A stretch of 28,182 bases of DNA, taken from assembly GCA_903944295.1 (NCBI GenBank), contig CAJARA010000030.1, positions 1 to 28,182 on the forward strand. The letters are read 5' to 3'. Position numbers and translations under genes: made by a program. The notes beneath the pieces are model-generated. The model was not told the DNA's origin and did no database searches. It saw only the letters and a list, made by a program, of their open reading frames with translations. This DNA is from an uncultured Chloroflexota bacterium (lineage in GTDB: Bacteria > Chloroflexota > Limnocylindria > Limnocylindrales > Limnocylindraceae). Positions 1 to 6,814 of the stretch are shown here, piece by piece. Numbering within the stretch: position 1 is the first letter of the stretch; every line of letters starts with the position of its first letter.

Positions 1-81
1 CGCAGCGGCCTCTAAGACCGCTGCGGCGTCTGCTGCTGCATGGCGCTCCTTGATGAGCGCCGGATCCTTGCGGCGTCTCAC
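1..81 (-). CDS. recX: Probable RecX, N-terminal fragment (runs off window)
   Basis: A reading frame of 27 codons opens with GTG 12 nt after the recA stop and stays open to the window edge. The peptide begins VRRRKDPALIKERHAAAD and continues into an Ala/Leu-rich helix (AAAVLEAAA). That fits the start of the first helical repeat of RecX, the RecA-filament modulator, which commonly lies directly downstream of recA. The only purine-rich stretch upstream (GGGGAG at the end of recA) is about 15 nt away, so the start is uncertain. Only the N-terminus is visible; the identification rests on position and composition. Confidence 0.5.
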   Translation of the reverse strand, partial: MRRRKDPALIKERHAAADAAAVLEAAA

Positions 82-93
82 CGCGCGCCGCGA

Positions 94-1203
94 CTACTCC
101 CCGTCGCCAGGAGGTGCAACCGGCACGTCGAGCGTGGCGGTAGCGGCGCGAATCTTCGCGTCAATCTCGGCAGCGACTGCTGGGTTCGCCTTGAGGAAGT
201 CCTTCGACTGCTCACGTCCCTGCCCAAGTCGAACATCGCCGAAGTTGAACCAGGCGCCAGTCTTGGAGACAATGTCCCCCGCAACACCGACGTCAAGGAG
301 GCCACCCTCCATGCTGATCCCTTCGCCGTACATGATGTCGAATTCGGCGATGCGGAACGGTGCCGCGACCTTGTTCTTCACCACCTTCACCCGCACGCGT
401 GATCCAACTGACTCTGTGCCGGTCTTGATCGTCTCAATGCGACGAATGTCGAGTCGAACTGACGCATAGAACTTCAGCGCGCGACCACCTGGGGTGGTCT
501 CTGGGCTGCCGTACATCACACCGATCTTCTCGCGCAGCTGGTTGGTGAAGAGGAGCGTCGTATTCGAACGCGCCACCGCACCGGTTAGCTTGCGCAACGC
601 CTGGCTCATCAGGCGCGCCTGAATTCCAACGAATGAGTCGCCCATCTCGCCTTCAATTTCCGCACGTGGCACGAGTGCCGCCACGGAGTCAATCACGACG
701 ATATCCACGCCGCCTGATCGGATCAGCGTTTCAGCGATCTCCAGCGCCTGCTCGCCAGTGTCTGGCTGTGAGACAAGGAGCTCATCAACGTTCACGCCAG
801 TCGCCGCCGCATAGGCAGAGTCGAGCGCATGCTCAACGTCAATGAAGGCGGCAACTCCGCCGCGGCGCTGCGCTTCAGCGATGATGTGCTGGCAGATCGT
901 GGTTTTACCAGAAGACTCTGGCCCAAAGATCTCGCTGATGCGCCCGCGTGGCAAGCCGCCAACGCCGAGCGCGAGATCCAACGAGATTGCACCGGTTGGA
1001 ATGGTGTCAACCTCAAGTCGCTCACGCGACCCGAGCTTCATGATCGCCCCGCGACCGAACTGCTTCTCAATGGTGAGGATTGCGGCATCTACCGCGCGGC
1101 TGCGCTCCGTTGACGCCTTCGCATCAACCTTCGCGTCAACTTTCGCTTCAGACTTGTCGGGCGCCACCGACTTCGGGCTCTTGCTTTCGCTCTTCTCGGC
1201 CAT
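94..1203 (-). CDS. recA: Recombinase RecA
   Basis: RecA forms ATP-dependent filaments on single-stranded DNA, catalyses strand exchange and promotes LexA self-cleavage. The 369-residue product has the Walker A motif GPESSGKT at residues 94-101, the signature around ALRKLTGAVARSNTT and the L2-region FTNQLREKIGVMYGSPETTPGG. It is longer than E. coli RecA because of a Lys/Ala/Ser-rich N-terminal tail of about 35 residues containing three [S/V][E/D]AK units. The ATG is 2 bp after the tgt stop, preceded by AGGGA, so recA is probably co-transcribed with ruvB and tgt. No LexA-type operator is evident before the start, which lies inside the tgt 3' end. The identification is certain; the exact start could be one of the later codons if the tail is not translated. 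Confidence 0.98.
   Translation of the reverse strand: MAEKSESKSPKSVAPDKSEAKVDAKVDAKASTERSRAVDAAILTIEKQFGRGAIMKLGSRERLEVDTIPTGAISLDLALGVGGLPRGRISEIFGPESSGKTTICQHIIAEAQRRGGVAAFIDVEHALDSAYAAATGVNVDELLVSQPDTGEQALEIAETLIRSGGVDIVVIDSVAALVPRAEIEGEMGDSFVGIQARLMSQALRKLTGAVARSNTTLLFTNQLREKIGVMYGSPETTPGGRALKFYASVRLDIRRIETIKTGTESVGSRVRVKVVKNKVAAPFRIAEFDIMYGEGISMEGGLLDVGVAGDIVSKTGAWFNFGDVRLGQGREQSKDFLKANPAVAAEIDAKIRAATATLDVPVAPPGDGE
1118..1153 (-). repeat. 12-bp imperfect triplicate in the recA 5' end
   Basis: Three adjacent 12-bp units (plus strand ttcgcatcaacc, ttcgcgtcaact, ttcgcttcagac) differ at a few positions. They encode the SEAK-VDAK-VDAK stretch (residues 18-29) of the RecA N-terminal tail. This is a short in-frame tandem duplication within a low-complexity charged segment. 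Confidence 0.7.
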
Positions 1204-1205
1204 CT

Positions 1206-2522
1206 CTATTCCCTGCCTTCTCTTGCTGTTGCCCTCTGTCGATTGACTTCGCGAAGCCTGCCATCCTCGGCGTACCGTGGACGCATCGCGCCGCGAGCGG
1301 GCTCTTCGGAGGGCTCATCGCCGACTCCTAAGCGAGGGGTCCCCGGCCCCCCAGCCGCGGCACGAAGCCGTGGCAGCTCGGCTGCGAGTGTACCCGAGCG
1401 GAGTGCCAACCGAATGGCACGCATGAAGGCGCTGAGGTGCCGCAGGTTGTGGATCGTGAGGAGGCGGTAGGCCAGCAGCTCTTCCGCACGGAAGAGGTGG
1501 GCCAGGTAAGCCCGGCTGAACCTACGGCAGGTTGAGCAGTCGCAGAGCGCGTCAAGGGGCTGATCCTCGTCCAGGTGTCGCGCGTTCCGCAAGTTCATCC
1601 TCCCGCCGGTCACCCAGGCCTGGCCGTTGCGCGCGACTCGCGCTGGGAGGACGGAATCAAAGAGGTCAACTCCGCGCAGTACCGCTTCCAACAGATCAAC
1701 TGGGGATCCGAGCCCCATCAGATAGCGCACGCGGTGATCGCCCTGAAGTGCCGCGATCGTTGCCTGAACCGCCGTGTTGCGCTCCTCTGGTGTTTCGTCA
1801 CCGGCGAGGCCGCCAAGGTTAATCCCTTCAAACGGGAGTGAACGGATATAGGTCGCCGACTCAGCCCGCAGTTCAGGATCAATGCCCCCCTGCGCAATAC
1901 CAAAAAGCGCTTGATCCCCCAGCGAGTGCGCGCGAAGAGAGCGCACCGCCCACCTATGGGTGCGCTGCATCGCTCGCAGCACATCGCGACGCTCACTTGA
2001 ACCCGGCATCACCGGTTGATCAAACGCCACGGCGATATCTGGACCGAGCGCCTCTTGGATCTCAATGGAGCGCTCAGGTGTGAAGAGGTGCTGGCTCCCG
2101 TCAAGGTGGCTGTGGAATCGCGCCCCCTCTTCACGGATGCGCATCAGCGGACCGAGCGAAACCACCTGAAAGCCGCCTGAGTCGGTGAGGATCGGCTTAC
2201 TCCACGCCGAGAACTTGTTCAGACCACCGAGTCGTTTGATCCGCTCATGTCCCGGCCGCAGATAGAGGTGATACGTGTTCGCCAAGATAATCTGCGCGCC
2301 AATCGCGTGTAGGTCGTCCGGATCGAGCGACTTCACGGTGGCATTGGTGCCGACGGGCATGAAGTCGGGGGTTTCAACAACGCCGTGTGGCAGCGTGAGC
2401 GTGCCAGCGCGAGCGCTTGAGTCGGGGTCGGTTGCCGTGACGCTAAAGCGCAGCGAACGCTCTGCGCGCGCTGGAAGTGTCCCTGGGTCAGAGAGTGCGG
2501 CGAGCCGCGCGCTCTCGCTCAG
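1206..2522 (-). CDS. tgt: tRNA-guanine transglycosylase (Tgt), probable CTG start
   Basis: Tgt exchanges guanine-34 of GUN-anticodon tRNAs for preQ1 in queuosine synthesis. Seen with CTG-2522 as residue 1: FMPVGTNATVK near residue 54, TDSGGFQV with the base-binding Asp at 114, the nucleophilic Asp at 289 in FDSVLPAR, and a zinc site C327-x-C329-xx-C332 plus H358. The first ATG in frame (2360) is the Met of FMPVGT, an internal family motif; homology continues upstream through RFSVTATDPDSSARAGTL. No ATG, GTG, TTG or ATT/ATC/ATA occurs in that frame before the stop further upstream. CTG at 2522 overlaps the ruvB TGA (CTGA) and has GGAG 6 nt before it; CTG at 2453 would match the E. coli start better but has a poor ribosome site. 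About 50 C-terminal residues extend past the usual end. Confidence 0.93.
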   Translation of the reverse strand: MSESARLAALSDPGTLPARAERSLRFSVTATDPDSSARAGTLTLPHGVVETPDFMPVGTNATVKSLDPDDLHAIGAQIILANTYHLYLRPGHERIKRLGGLNKFSAWSKPILTDSGGFQVVSLGPLMRIREEGARFHSHLDGSQHLFTPERSIEIQEALGPDIAVAFDQPVMPGSSERRDVLRAMQRTHRWAVRSLRAHSLGDQALFGIAQGGIDPELRAESATYIRSLPFEGINLGGLAGDETPEERNTAVQATIAALQGDHRVRYLMGLGSPVDLLEAVLRGVDLFDSVLPARVARNGQAWVTGGRMNLRNARHLDEDQPLDALCDCSTCRRFSRAYLAHLFRAEELLAYRLLTIHNLRHLSAFMRAIRLALRSGTLAAELPRLRAAAGGPGTPRLGVGDEPSEEPARGAMRPRYAEDGRLREVNRQRATAREGRE

Positions 2523-3523
2523 CTCCCACTCCAGAGTGAGGCGCTTCCGCGACCGAGATGCGCCCGACCGCGCTCTGTCACCACGCGACCCTGAGGTGTG
2601 CGATCAAGGAAGCCGATGCGCAACAGGAATGGTTCAAACACATCCTCGAGTGTGTCTGGCGACTCACCAAGGAGCGCCGCCATGGCGGCAACGCCGACCG
2701 GTCCCCCATCAAACTTGTCGAGCATCATCTGCAGCAGTTTTCGATCGGTGGCATCAAGGCCAGCATCATCAATCTGCAGGCCGGCAAGCGCCTTCGCGGC
2801 GCGCTCCAGTGTGATCTCACTCGACCCGGCGACCTGCACCTCATCGCGGACACGACGAAGAAGGCGGTTGGCGATGCGTGGTGTGCCGCGACTTCGTGCC
2901 GCAATGAGCGCCGCCGCTTCGCCTGTGATGCTGACGCCGAGGATTCCAGCGGAGCGTTGCACGATCGCGGTGAGCTCGTCGTCAGCATAGAAGTCGAGTC
3001 GCTGCACTGCACCGAATCGGTCACGTAGTGGCGCTGAGAGCATGCCAATACGTGTGGTCGCACCGATAAGCGTGAACGGGGGCACCTCAAGACGGAGGGG
3101 CTGCGCAGAGGGGCCCTTCCCGATCACGATATCGATGGAGCGATCCTCCATCGCCGGATAGAGCACCTCCTCCACAGCGCGCCCGAGACGGTGGATCTCG
3201 TCAATAAAGAGCACCTGCCGCGGCACGAGGTTCGTCAGGATCGCGGCGAGATCTCCGCCATGATCAATCGCCGTGCCAGAGGTGAAGCGAATCTGCACGC
3301 CGAGCTCGTGCGCAACAATCGCAGCCAGCGTCGTCTTCCCAAGCCCGGGTGGCCCGTGCAAGAGAAGGTGGTCGGCCGCCTCACCACGCTCGCGCGCCGC
3401 CTGGAGCAGGGTGGTCAGTGAACGCTTCGCCTCGCCCTGTCCGATGTACTCGCCGAGCGAGGCGGGACGCAGCGTCGCCTCGAGGCTTCGCTCTTCCCCA
3501 TCGTTGATCTGCGGCTCACTCAT
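2519..3523 (-). CDS. ruvB: Holliday junction branch migration ATPase RuvB
   Basis: RuvB is the AAA+ motor that drives branch migration of Holliday junctions with RuvA. The 334-residue protein has normal length, with Walker A GPPGLGKT at 57-64, Walker B LFIDEIH at 105-111, sensor 1 IGATTRIG at 153-160 and the arginine-finger segment APLRDRFG at 164-171, followed by the C-terminal winged-helix region. The ATG is preceded by GGAGGGGACGC, a strong ribosome-binding site, 20 bp after the ruvA stop. Its TGA overlaps the apparent CTG start of tgt. Order ruvC-ruvA-ruvB is the common bacterial arrangement. Confidence 0.98.
   Translation of the reverse strand: MSEPQINDGEERSLEATLRPASLGEYIGQGEAKRSLTTLLQAARERGEAADHLLLHGPPGLGKTTLAAIVAHELGVQIRFTSGTAIDHGGDLAAILTNLVPRQVLFIDEIHRLGRAVEEVLYPAMEDRSIDIVIGKGPSAQPLRLEVPPFTLIGATTRIGMLSAPLRDRFGAVQRLDFYADDELTAIVQRSAGILGVSITGEAAALIAARSRGTPRIANRLLRRVRDEVQVAGSSEITLERAAKALAGLQIDDAGLDATDRKLLQMMLDKFDGGPVGVAAMAALLGESPDTLEDVFEPFLLRIGFLDRTPQGRVVTERGRAHLGRGSASLWSGS
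2523..2532 (-). promoter_or_regulatory. Shine-Dalgarno for tgt CTG start
   Basis: On the minus strand GGAG (2532-2529) and GGGAG (2527-2523) precede the CTG at 2522-2520. The first is 6 nt from the CTG, normal spacing, and supports initiation at this non-canonical codon. The same bases encode the last residues of RuvB, so translation of the two genes is probably coupled. Confidence 0.45.
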
Positions 3524-3543
3524 GCGTCCCCTCCCCCGCCACC

Positions 3544-4137
3544 TTACGCGCGCTCGCGGAGCGCGGCGCGGAGTCGTTCATCTAGTGGTGCGCTGCGCAG
3601 TGCAGGATCCGCCTCAACCAGTGCGGCGAGTTCACGCGCATCGCGCGGCGGGAAGCCGAGGCTGCGGAGTGCGGCGGCAAGGTCAGAGCCGCCAGCACTG
3701 CGGGGGGCGTCAGCAGTGCCGCTAACTTCGGCGGCATCACGGGCGATGCGATCACGCAGCTCAAGGATGATGCGTGCGGCGAGTCGGCGACCAACACCTG
3801 GTGCAGTTGCGAGCAGCTTCTCGTCGCCGTCCACGAGTCCGCGACGGAGCGTCTCCGCTCCATGTGTTCCGAGCAGCGCAAGGGCGACCTTCGGTCCAAC
3901 CCCGCTCACATCAAGGAGTGTGGCGAAGAGACGCTCCTGGTCACGGCTGGTGAACCCGACAAGTGCCTCGCTGTCTTCTCGGACAAGATGATGGAGATAG
4001 AGCTCAACCTTCGCGCCCTCTGTGAGCGAGCTAATCAGCTGTGGCAAGACGCGGATGCGCAGGCCGAGCCCGTTGCTCTGCACGATCACGGCATCATCCT
4101 CAATCCAGCTAACGCTTCCAGCAATGAACGCGTACAT
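3544..4137 (-). CDS. ruvA: Holliday junction DNA-binding protein RuvA
   Basis: RuvA tetramers bind four-way junctions and load RuvB. The 197-residue product begins MYAFIAGSVSWIEDD (OB-fold domain). It carries two helix-hairpin-helix motifs, VSGVGPKVALALL at 77-89 and APGVGRRLAARIIL at 112-125. A Ser/Ala/Asp-rich linker (about 135-155) leads to the C-terminal domain III that contacts RuvB. It starts 2 bp after the ruvC stop, so it is in one operon with ruvC and ruvB. Confidence 0.97.
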   Translation of the reverse strand: MYAFIAGSVSWIEDDAVIVQSNGLGLRIRVLPQLISSLTEGAKVELYLHHLVREDSEALVGFTSRDQERLFATLLDVSGVGPKVALALLGTHGAETLRRGLVDGDEKLLATAPGVGRRLAARIILELRDRIARDAAEVSGTADAPRSAGGSDLAAALRSLGFPPRDARELAALVEADPALRSAPLDERLRAALRERA

Positions 4138-4139
4138 CG

Positions 4140-4727
4140 CTACGCTCGCTCCCCGCGGAGCGCCTTACGCACTGCACGATCAAAGCCACTCTCCACCGCG
4201 GCACCAGAGGCAGCCGAACGATCGAAACGCGCAGAGCCAGAGCCTGTCAGCCCACGTGCGGCGCCACCACCCCAGATTGCGAGCGCCAACGCATCGGAGG
4301 CATCATCCGAAGTCGGCGCGCGCTCCAGGGCGAGAAGTCGTGTCACGGCACGCGTCACCGCACCCTTCGCCGCGCGACCATCTCCTGCGATCGCCCGCTT
4401 CATCTCCGAAGGGGTTGCCTCAACAAGATCAATCTTCAGTTCGGCAGCAATCATGAGCGCAACGCCACGCGCCGCAGCAACGGCAACCGCCGATTGCACG
4501 TTCCCCTGACTGAAGATGCGCTCAATTGCAATGCGATCGGGCTTCTCGCTGCGCGCAATCTGTCGCAGTTCGGTGTGAATCTGAAGAAGTCGTTCGCCAA
4601 GCCCAAGTGAAGCTGGAGTGGTGATGACGCCGTGGCTGAGGTGCTTCGGCCGATCGCCGCCACTCTCCACCAGACCCCAACCGAAGGTTGCGGTTCCGGG
4701 GTCCAGGCCGAGGACCCGTAGCTTCAT
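4140..4727 (-). CDS. ruvC: Crossover junction endodeoxyribonuclease RuvC
   Basis: RuvC cuts Holliday junctions symmetrically. The 195-residue protein has the RNase H-like fold motifs with the four acidic metal ligands in place: D9 (GLDPGTA), E69 (AIERIF), D142 and D145 (DDASDALALA). The C-terminal 45 residues after AIWGGG are an Ala/Gly/Ser/Arg-rich tail longer than in E. coli RuvC. Its ATG overlaps the yebC stop as ATGA, so translation is likely coupled. Confidence 0.97.
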   Translation of the reverse strand: MKLRVLGLDPGTATFGWGLVESGGDRPKHLSHGVITTPASLGLGERLLQIHTELRQIARSEKPDRIAIERIFSQGNVQSAVAVAAARGVALMIAAELKIDLVEATPSEMKRAIAGDGRAAKGAVTRAVTRLLALERAPTSDDASDALALAIWGGGAARGLTGSGSARFDRSAASGAAVESGFDRAVRKALRGERA

Positions 4728-5464
4728 CGCGTCAGCTCAGCAAATAGTTCAGGTGAGAGCTCAAAGTTGGCGGTGACGCGCTGAACATCGTCTAGCTCTT
4801 CCAGCGCATCGATCAGCTTCATATTCTTCCGAGCGTCATCGGCATCTACGTCAATGGTGGACTTAGCCACGATGCTTGCTTCAGCGGACTTCACCGAGAC
4901 GCCGGCCGCCTCAAGTCCAGCGCGAACCGTCTCAATGGATGCTGGGTCGGCATAGACGAAGACGCTGCCGCTATCTTCATCAACGTCGTCTGCACCAGCT
5001 TCAATCGCCGCTTCGCCCACCGTCGCAAGCGCGCCGCTGCACTCAATAATGCCGCGTGCCTCAAACTGCCAGGCCACCGCGCCGCTGCTCGCGAGTGATC
5101 CGCCCGCCTTGGTGAAGAGGCTGCGCACATCCGATGCGGTGCGATTGCGATTATCTGTGGCCGCCTCTACAAGAACCGCAACGCCCCCTGGGCCGTAGCC
5201 CTCATAGGTGATCTCTTCATAGGCGTCGCTCTGCCCAAGTCCTGCGGCACGCTCAATGGCGCGCTTGATGTTGTCGTTCGGCATGTTGAGCGACCGCCCC
5301 TTATCCATGGCAAGTCGGAGGCGCGGATTGGACGCCGGATCAGGGCCGCCGATACGTGCGGCAATGGTGATCTCGCGTGAGACCTTGGTGAACTGGGCGG
5401 CACGCTTTGCGTCGGTTGCCCCCTTGGCGCGCTTGATCGTTGACCATTTTGAATGTCCAGACAT
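4724..5464 (-). CDS. yebC: YebC/TACO1-family translation/transcription regulator
   Basis: Family members assist ribosomes at difficult (e.g. polyproline) sequences and some act as DNA-binding regulators. The 246-residue product has exactly the E. coli YebC length and the diagnostic N-terminus MSGHSKWSTIKRAKGATDAK, with MPNDNIKRAIERAAG and EITYEGYGPGGVAVLVE following. A longer open frame extends upstream but covers only antisense tyrS sequence, so the ATG at 5464 is chosen. There is no Shine-Dalgarno sequence; a good -10 hexamer, TATACT, ends 6 nt before the ATG, suggesting a leaderless transcript. The position directly upstream of ruvC is widely conserved. Confidence 0.96.
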   Translation of the reverse strand: MSGHSKWSTIKRAKGATDAKRAAQFTKVSREITIAARIGGPDPASNPRLRLAMDKGRSLNMPNDNIKRAIERAAGLGQSDAYEEITYEGYGPGGVAVLVEAATDNRNRTASDVRSLFTKAGGSLASSGAVAWQFEARGIIECSGALATVGEAAIEAGADDVDEDSGSVFVYADPASIETVRAGLEAAGVSVKSAEASIVAKSTIDVDADDARKNMKLIDALEELDDVQRVTANFELSPELFAELTR

Positions 5465-5470
5465 GCTCGG

Positions 5471-5476
5471 AGTATA
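5471..5476 (-). promoter_or_regulatory. Putative -10 element for yebC-ruvCAB
   Basis: TATACT (5 of 6 matches to TATAAT) lies in the 22-bp gap between tyrS and yebC on the minus strand, 6 nt before the yebC ATG. Transcription starting about 7 nt downstream would begin at the ATG itself. No convincing -35 is visible 16-19 bp upstream. This would give the ruv genes a promoter separate from tyrS. Confidence 0.45.
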
Positions 5477-5486
5477 GGCGAGCGGC

Positions 5487-6794
5487 TCAGCCGGCTCGCA
5501 GCATCCTGTAGTCGCGCCGACCCTTCCGTAGGAGGAGCGAGCCATCTGCGAGCCGAGCGAAGCTGCTGGCGCTGGCCGCCGGATCTCCGGCCGCTTCACC
5601 GTTGACGCTGATGCCCCCCTGCTCCACCAGCCGTCGCGCCTCGCTCTTGGAAGTGGCGAAGCCAGCTGCAGCCACCAGATCGAGCAGGGTTGCATCTGCG
5701 CCTGTTGGGAGCGGTGCCGTTGGAATCTCGGAGGCGAGTGCTGCAAGGCCTGCGGCATCAAGCGCACGCGGATCGGAGCCGCGACCCTCCGGGCCGCCAA
5801 AGAGCGTTTCAGCTACCGCCCGCGCACGTAGCTCTTCACTCTCACCGTGAACGAGTGTGGTGACTGCAGTGGCGAGTCGGCGCTGGCCGGTTCGTGCACC
5901 AGGGTTCTTTGCATGTTCTGCGAGTAGTTCGCTGATTGATTCGGCGGAATCAAGCGTGAGGCGGTGGAGCAGCTGCTCCAACTGCTCGTCTGGCTGGTCC
6001 ATGAAGAACTGGCGGAAGGCGAAAGGGCTGGTGCGTTCTGCGCTGAGCCATACGGCCCCCTCCGCCGTCTTGCCGAACTTCTCACCGCTCTTTGCGAGCA
6101 ACAGCGGATAGCAGAGTCCGAAGGCGAGCGGCGCACCTTCACGTCCGTCGCCATCAACGCGGCGGATCAGCTCTGAGCCAGCGGTGATGTTCCCCCACTG
6201 GTCACTTCCTCCCATTTGGAGTTCAACACCGTGCAGCTTCCGTAGCATCAGGAAGTCATAGCTCTGCAACAGCATGTAGCTGAACTCGGTGAAGGAGAGA
6301 CCGCCCTCGAGCCGACTCTTAACCGAGTCTTTCGCCAGCATGTAGCTGATGGTGAGGTGCTTCCCAGTGTCGCGAAGGAAATCGATCATTCCGAGGTCGC
6401 CGAGCCACTCAAGATTATCCAGGAGGAGTGCGCCGGAGGCCCCAGAGAAGTCAAGGAGCCTACCGAGCTGCCCGCCGATCGAAGCGCGATTCGCATCAAG
6501 GGTGGCGAGATCGAGAAGGTTCCGTTCGGCTGATCGCCCAGATGGGTCACCGATCATCCCGGTGCCGCCCCCAACAAGCGCAATCGGTCGGCCGCCATGT
6601 AGCTGCAGCCGACGCAACGCCAGCACTCCCATCAGATGACCAACATGGAGTGAATCGGCACTCGGGTCAAAGCCGATATACGCAGCGATGGATGGTGACG
6701 CGACGAGGCGCTCATCTAAGCCCGCACTCACCTCATGGATGAGACCGCGCTGAGCGAAGTCGGCGAGGAGCTTGGAGCGATACGAATCGACCAC
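5487..6794 (-). CDS. tyrS: Tyrosyl-tRNA synthetase
   Basis: TyrRS charges tRNA-Tyr. The 435-residue class I synthetase has the HIGH-equivalent HVGH at 50-53, the KMSKS-equivalent KFGKT at 239-243, the tyrosine/AMP pocket segment QMGGSDQWGNI near 193-203, and a C-terminal S4 RNA-binding domain (about 350-435; SEARRLVEQGGISVNGE). The KFGKT form marks the TyrS rather than TyrZ type. It starts at GTG 6794 with no ribosome-binding site. Divergent from the PBP gene with only 20 bp between start codons; a shared -10 element lies there. Confidence 0.97.
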   Translation of the reverse strand: MVDSYRSKLLADFAQRGLIHEVSAGLDERLVASPSIAAYIGFDPSADSLHVGHLMGVLALRRLQLHGGRPIALVGGGTGMIGDPSGRSAERNLLDLATLDANRASIGGQLGRLLDFSGASGALLLDNLEWLGDLGMIDFLRDTGKHLTISYMLAKDSVKSRLEGGLSFTEFSYMLLQSYDFLMLRKLHGVELQMGGSDQWGNITAGSELIRRVDGDGREGAPLAFGLCYPLLLAKSGEKFGKTAEGAVWLSAERTSPFAFRQFFMDQPDEQLEQLLHRLTLDSAESISELLAEHAKNPGARTGQRRLATAVTTLVHGESEELRARAVAETLFGGPEGRGSDPRALDAAGLAALASEIPTAPLPTGADATLLDLVAAAGFATSKSEARRLVEQGGISVNGEAAGDPAASASSFARLADGSLLLRKGRRDYRMLRAG

Positions 6795-6799
6795 GACCC

Positions 6800-6806
6800 T
6801 ATGCTA
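6800..6806. promoter_or_regulatory. Putative shared bidirectional -10 element
   Basis: The heptamer TATGCTA reads as TATGCT on the plus strand (9 nt before the PBP GTG) and as TAGCAT on the minus strand (6 nt before the tyrS GTG). Each matches four or more positions of TATAAT. Predicted transcription starts on the two strands are about 18 bp apart. Neither gene has a Shine-Dalgarno sequence or space for a longer leader if this is the promoter. No strong -35 is seen on either side. Confidence 0.4.
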
Positions 6807-6814
6807 CCGTCAGA

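Noticed and set aside
1247..1256. CTTCGCGAAG palindrome about 45 bp before recA
   Set aside because: Ten-bp palindromes are expected about 25 times by chance in this length, it lies in tgt coding sequence and matches no LexA motif I know.
5465..5800. N-terminal extension of the yebC frame by 112 codons
   Set aside because: It overlaps the tyrS 3' end in another frame, is low-complexity, and YebC proteins begin at MSGHSKW.
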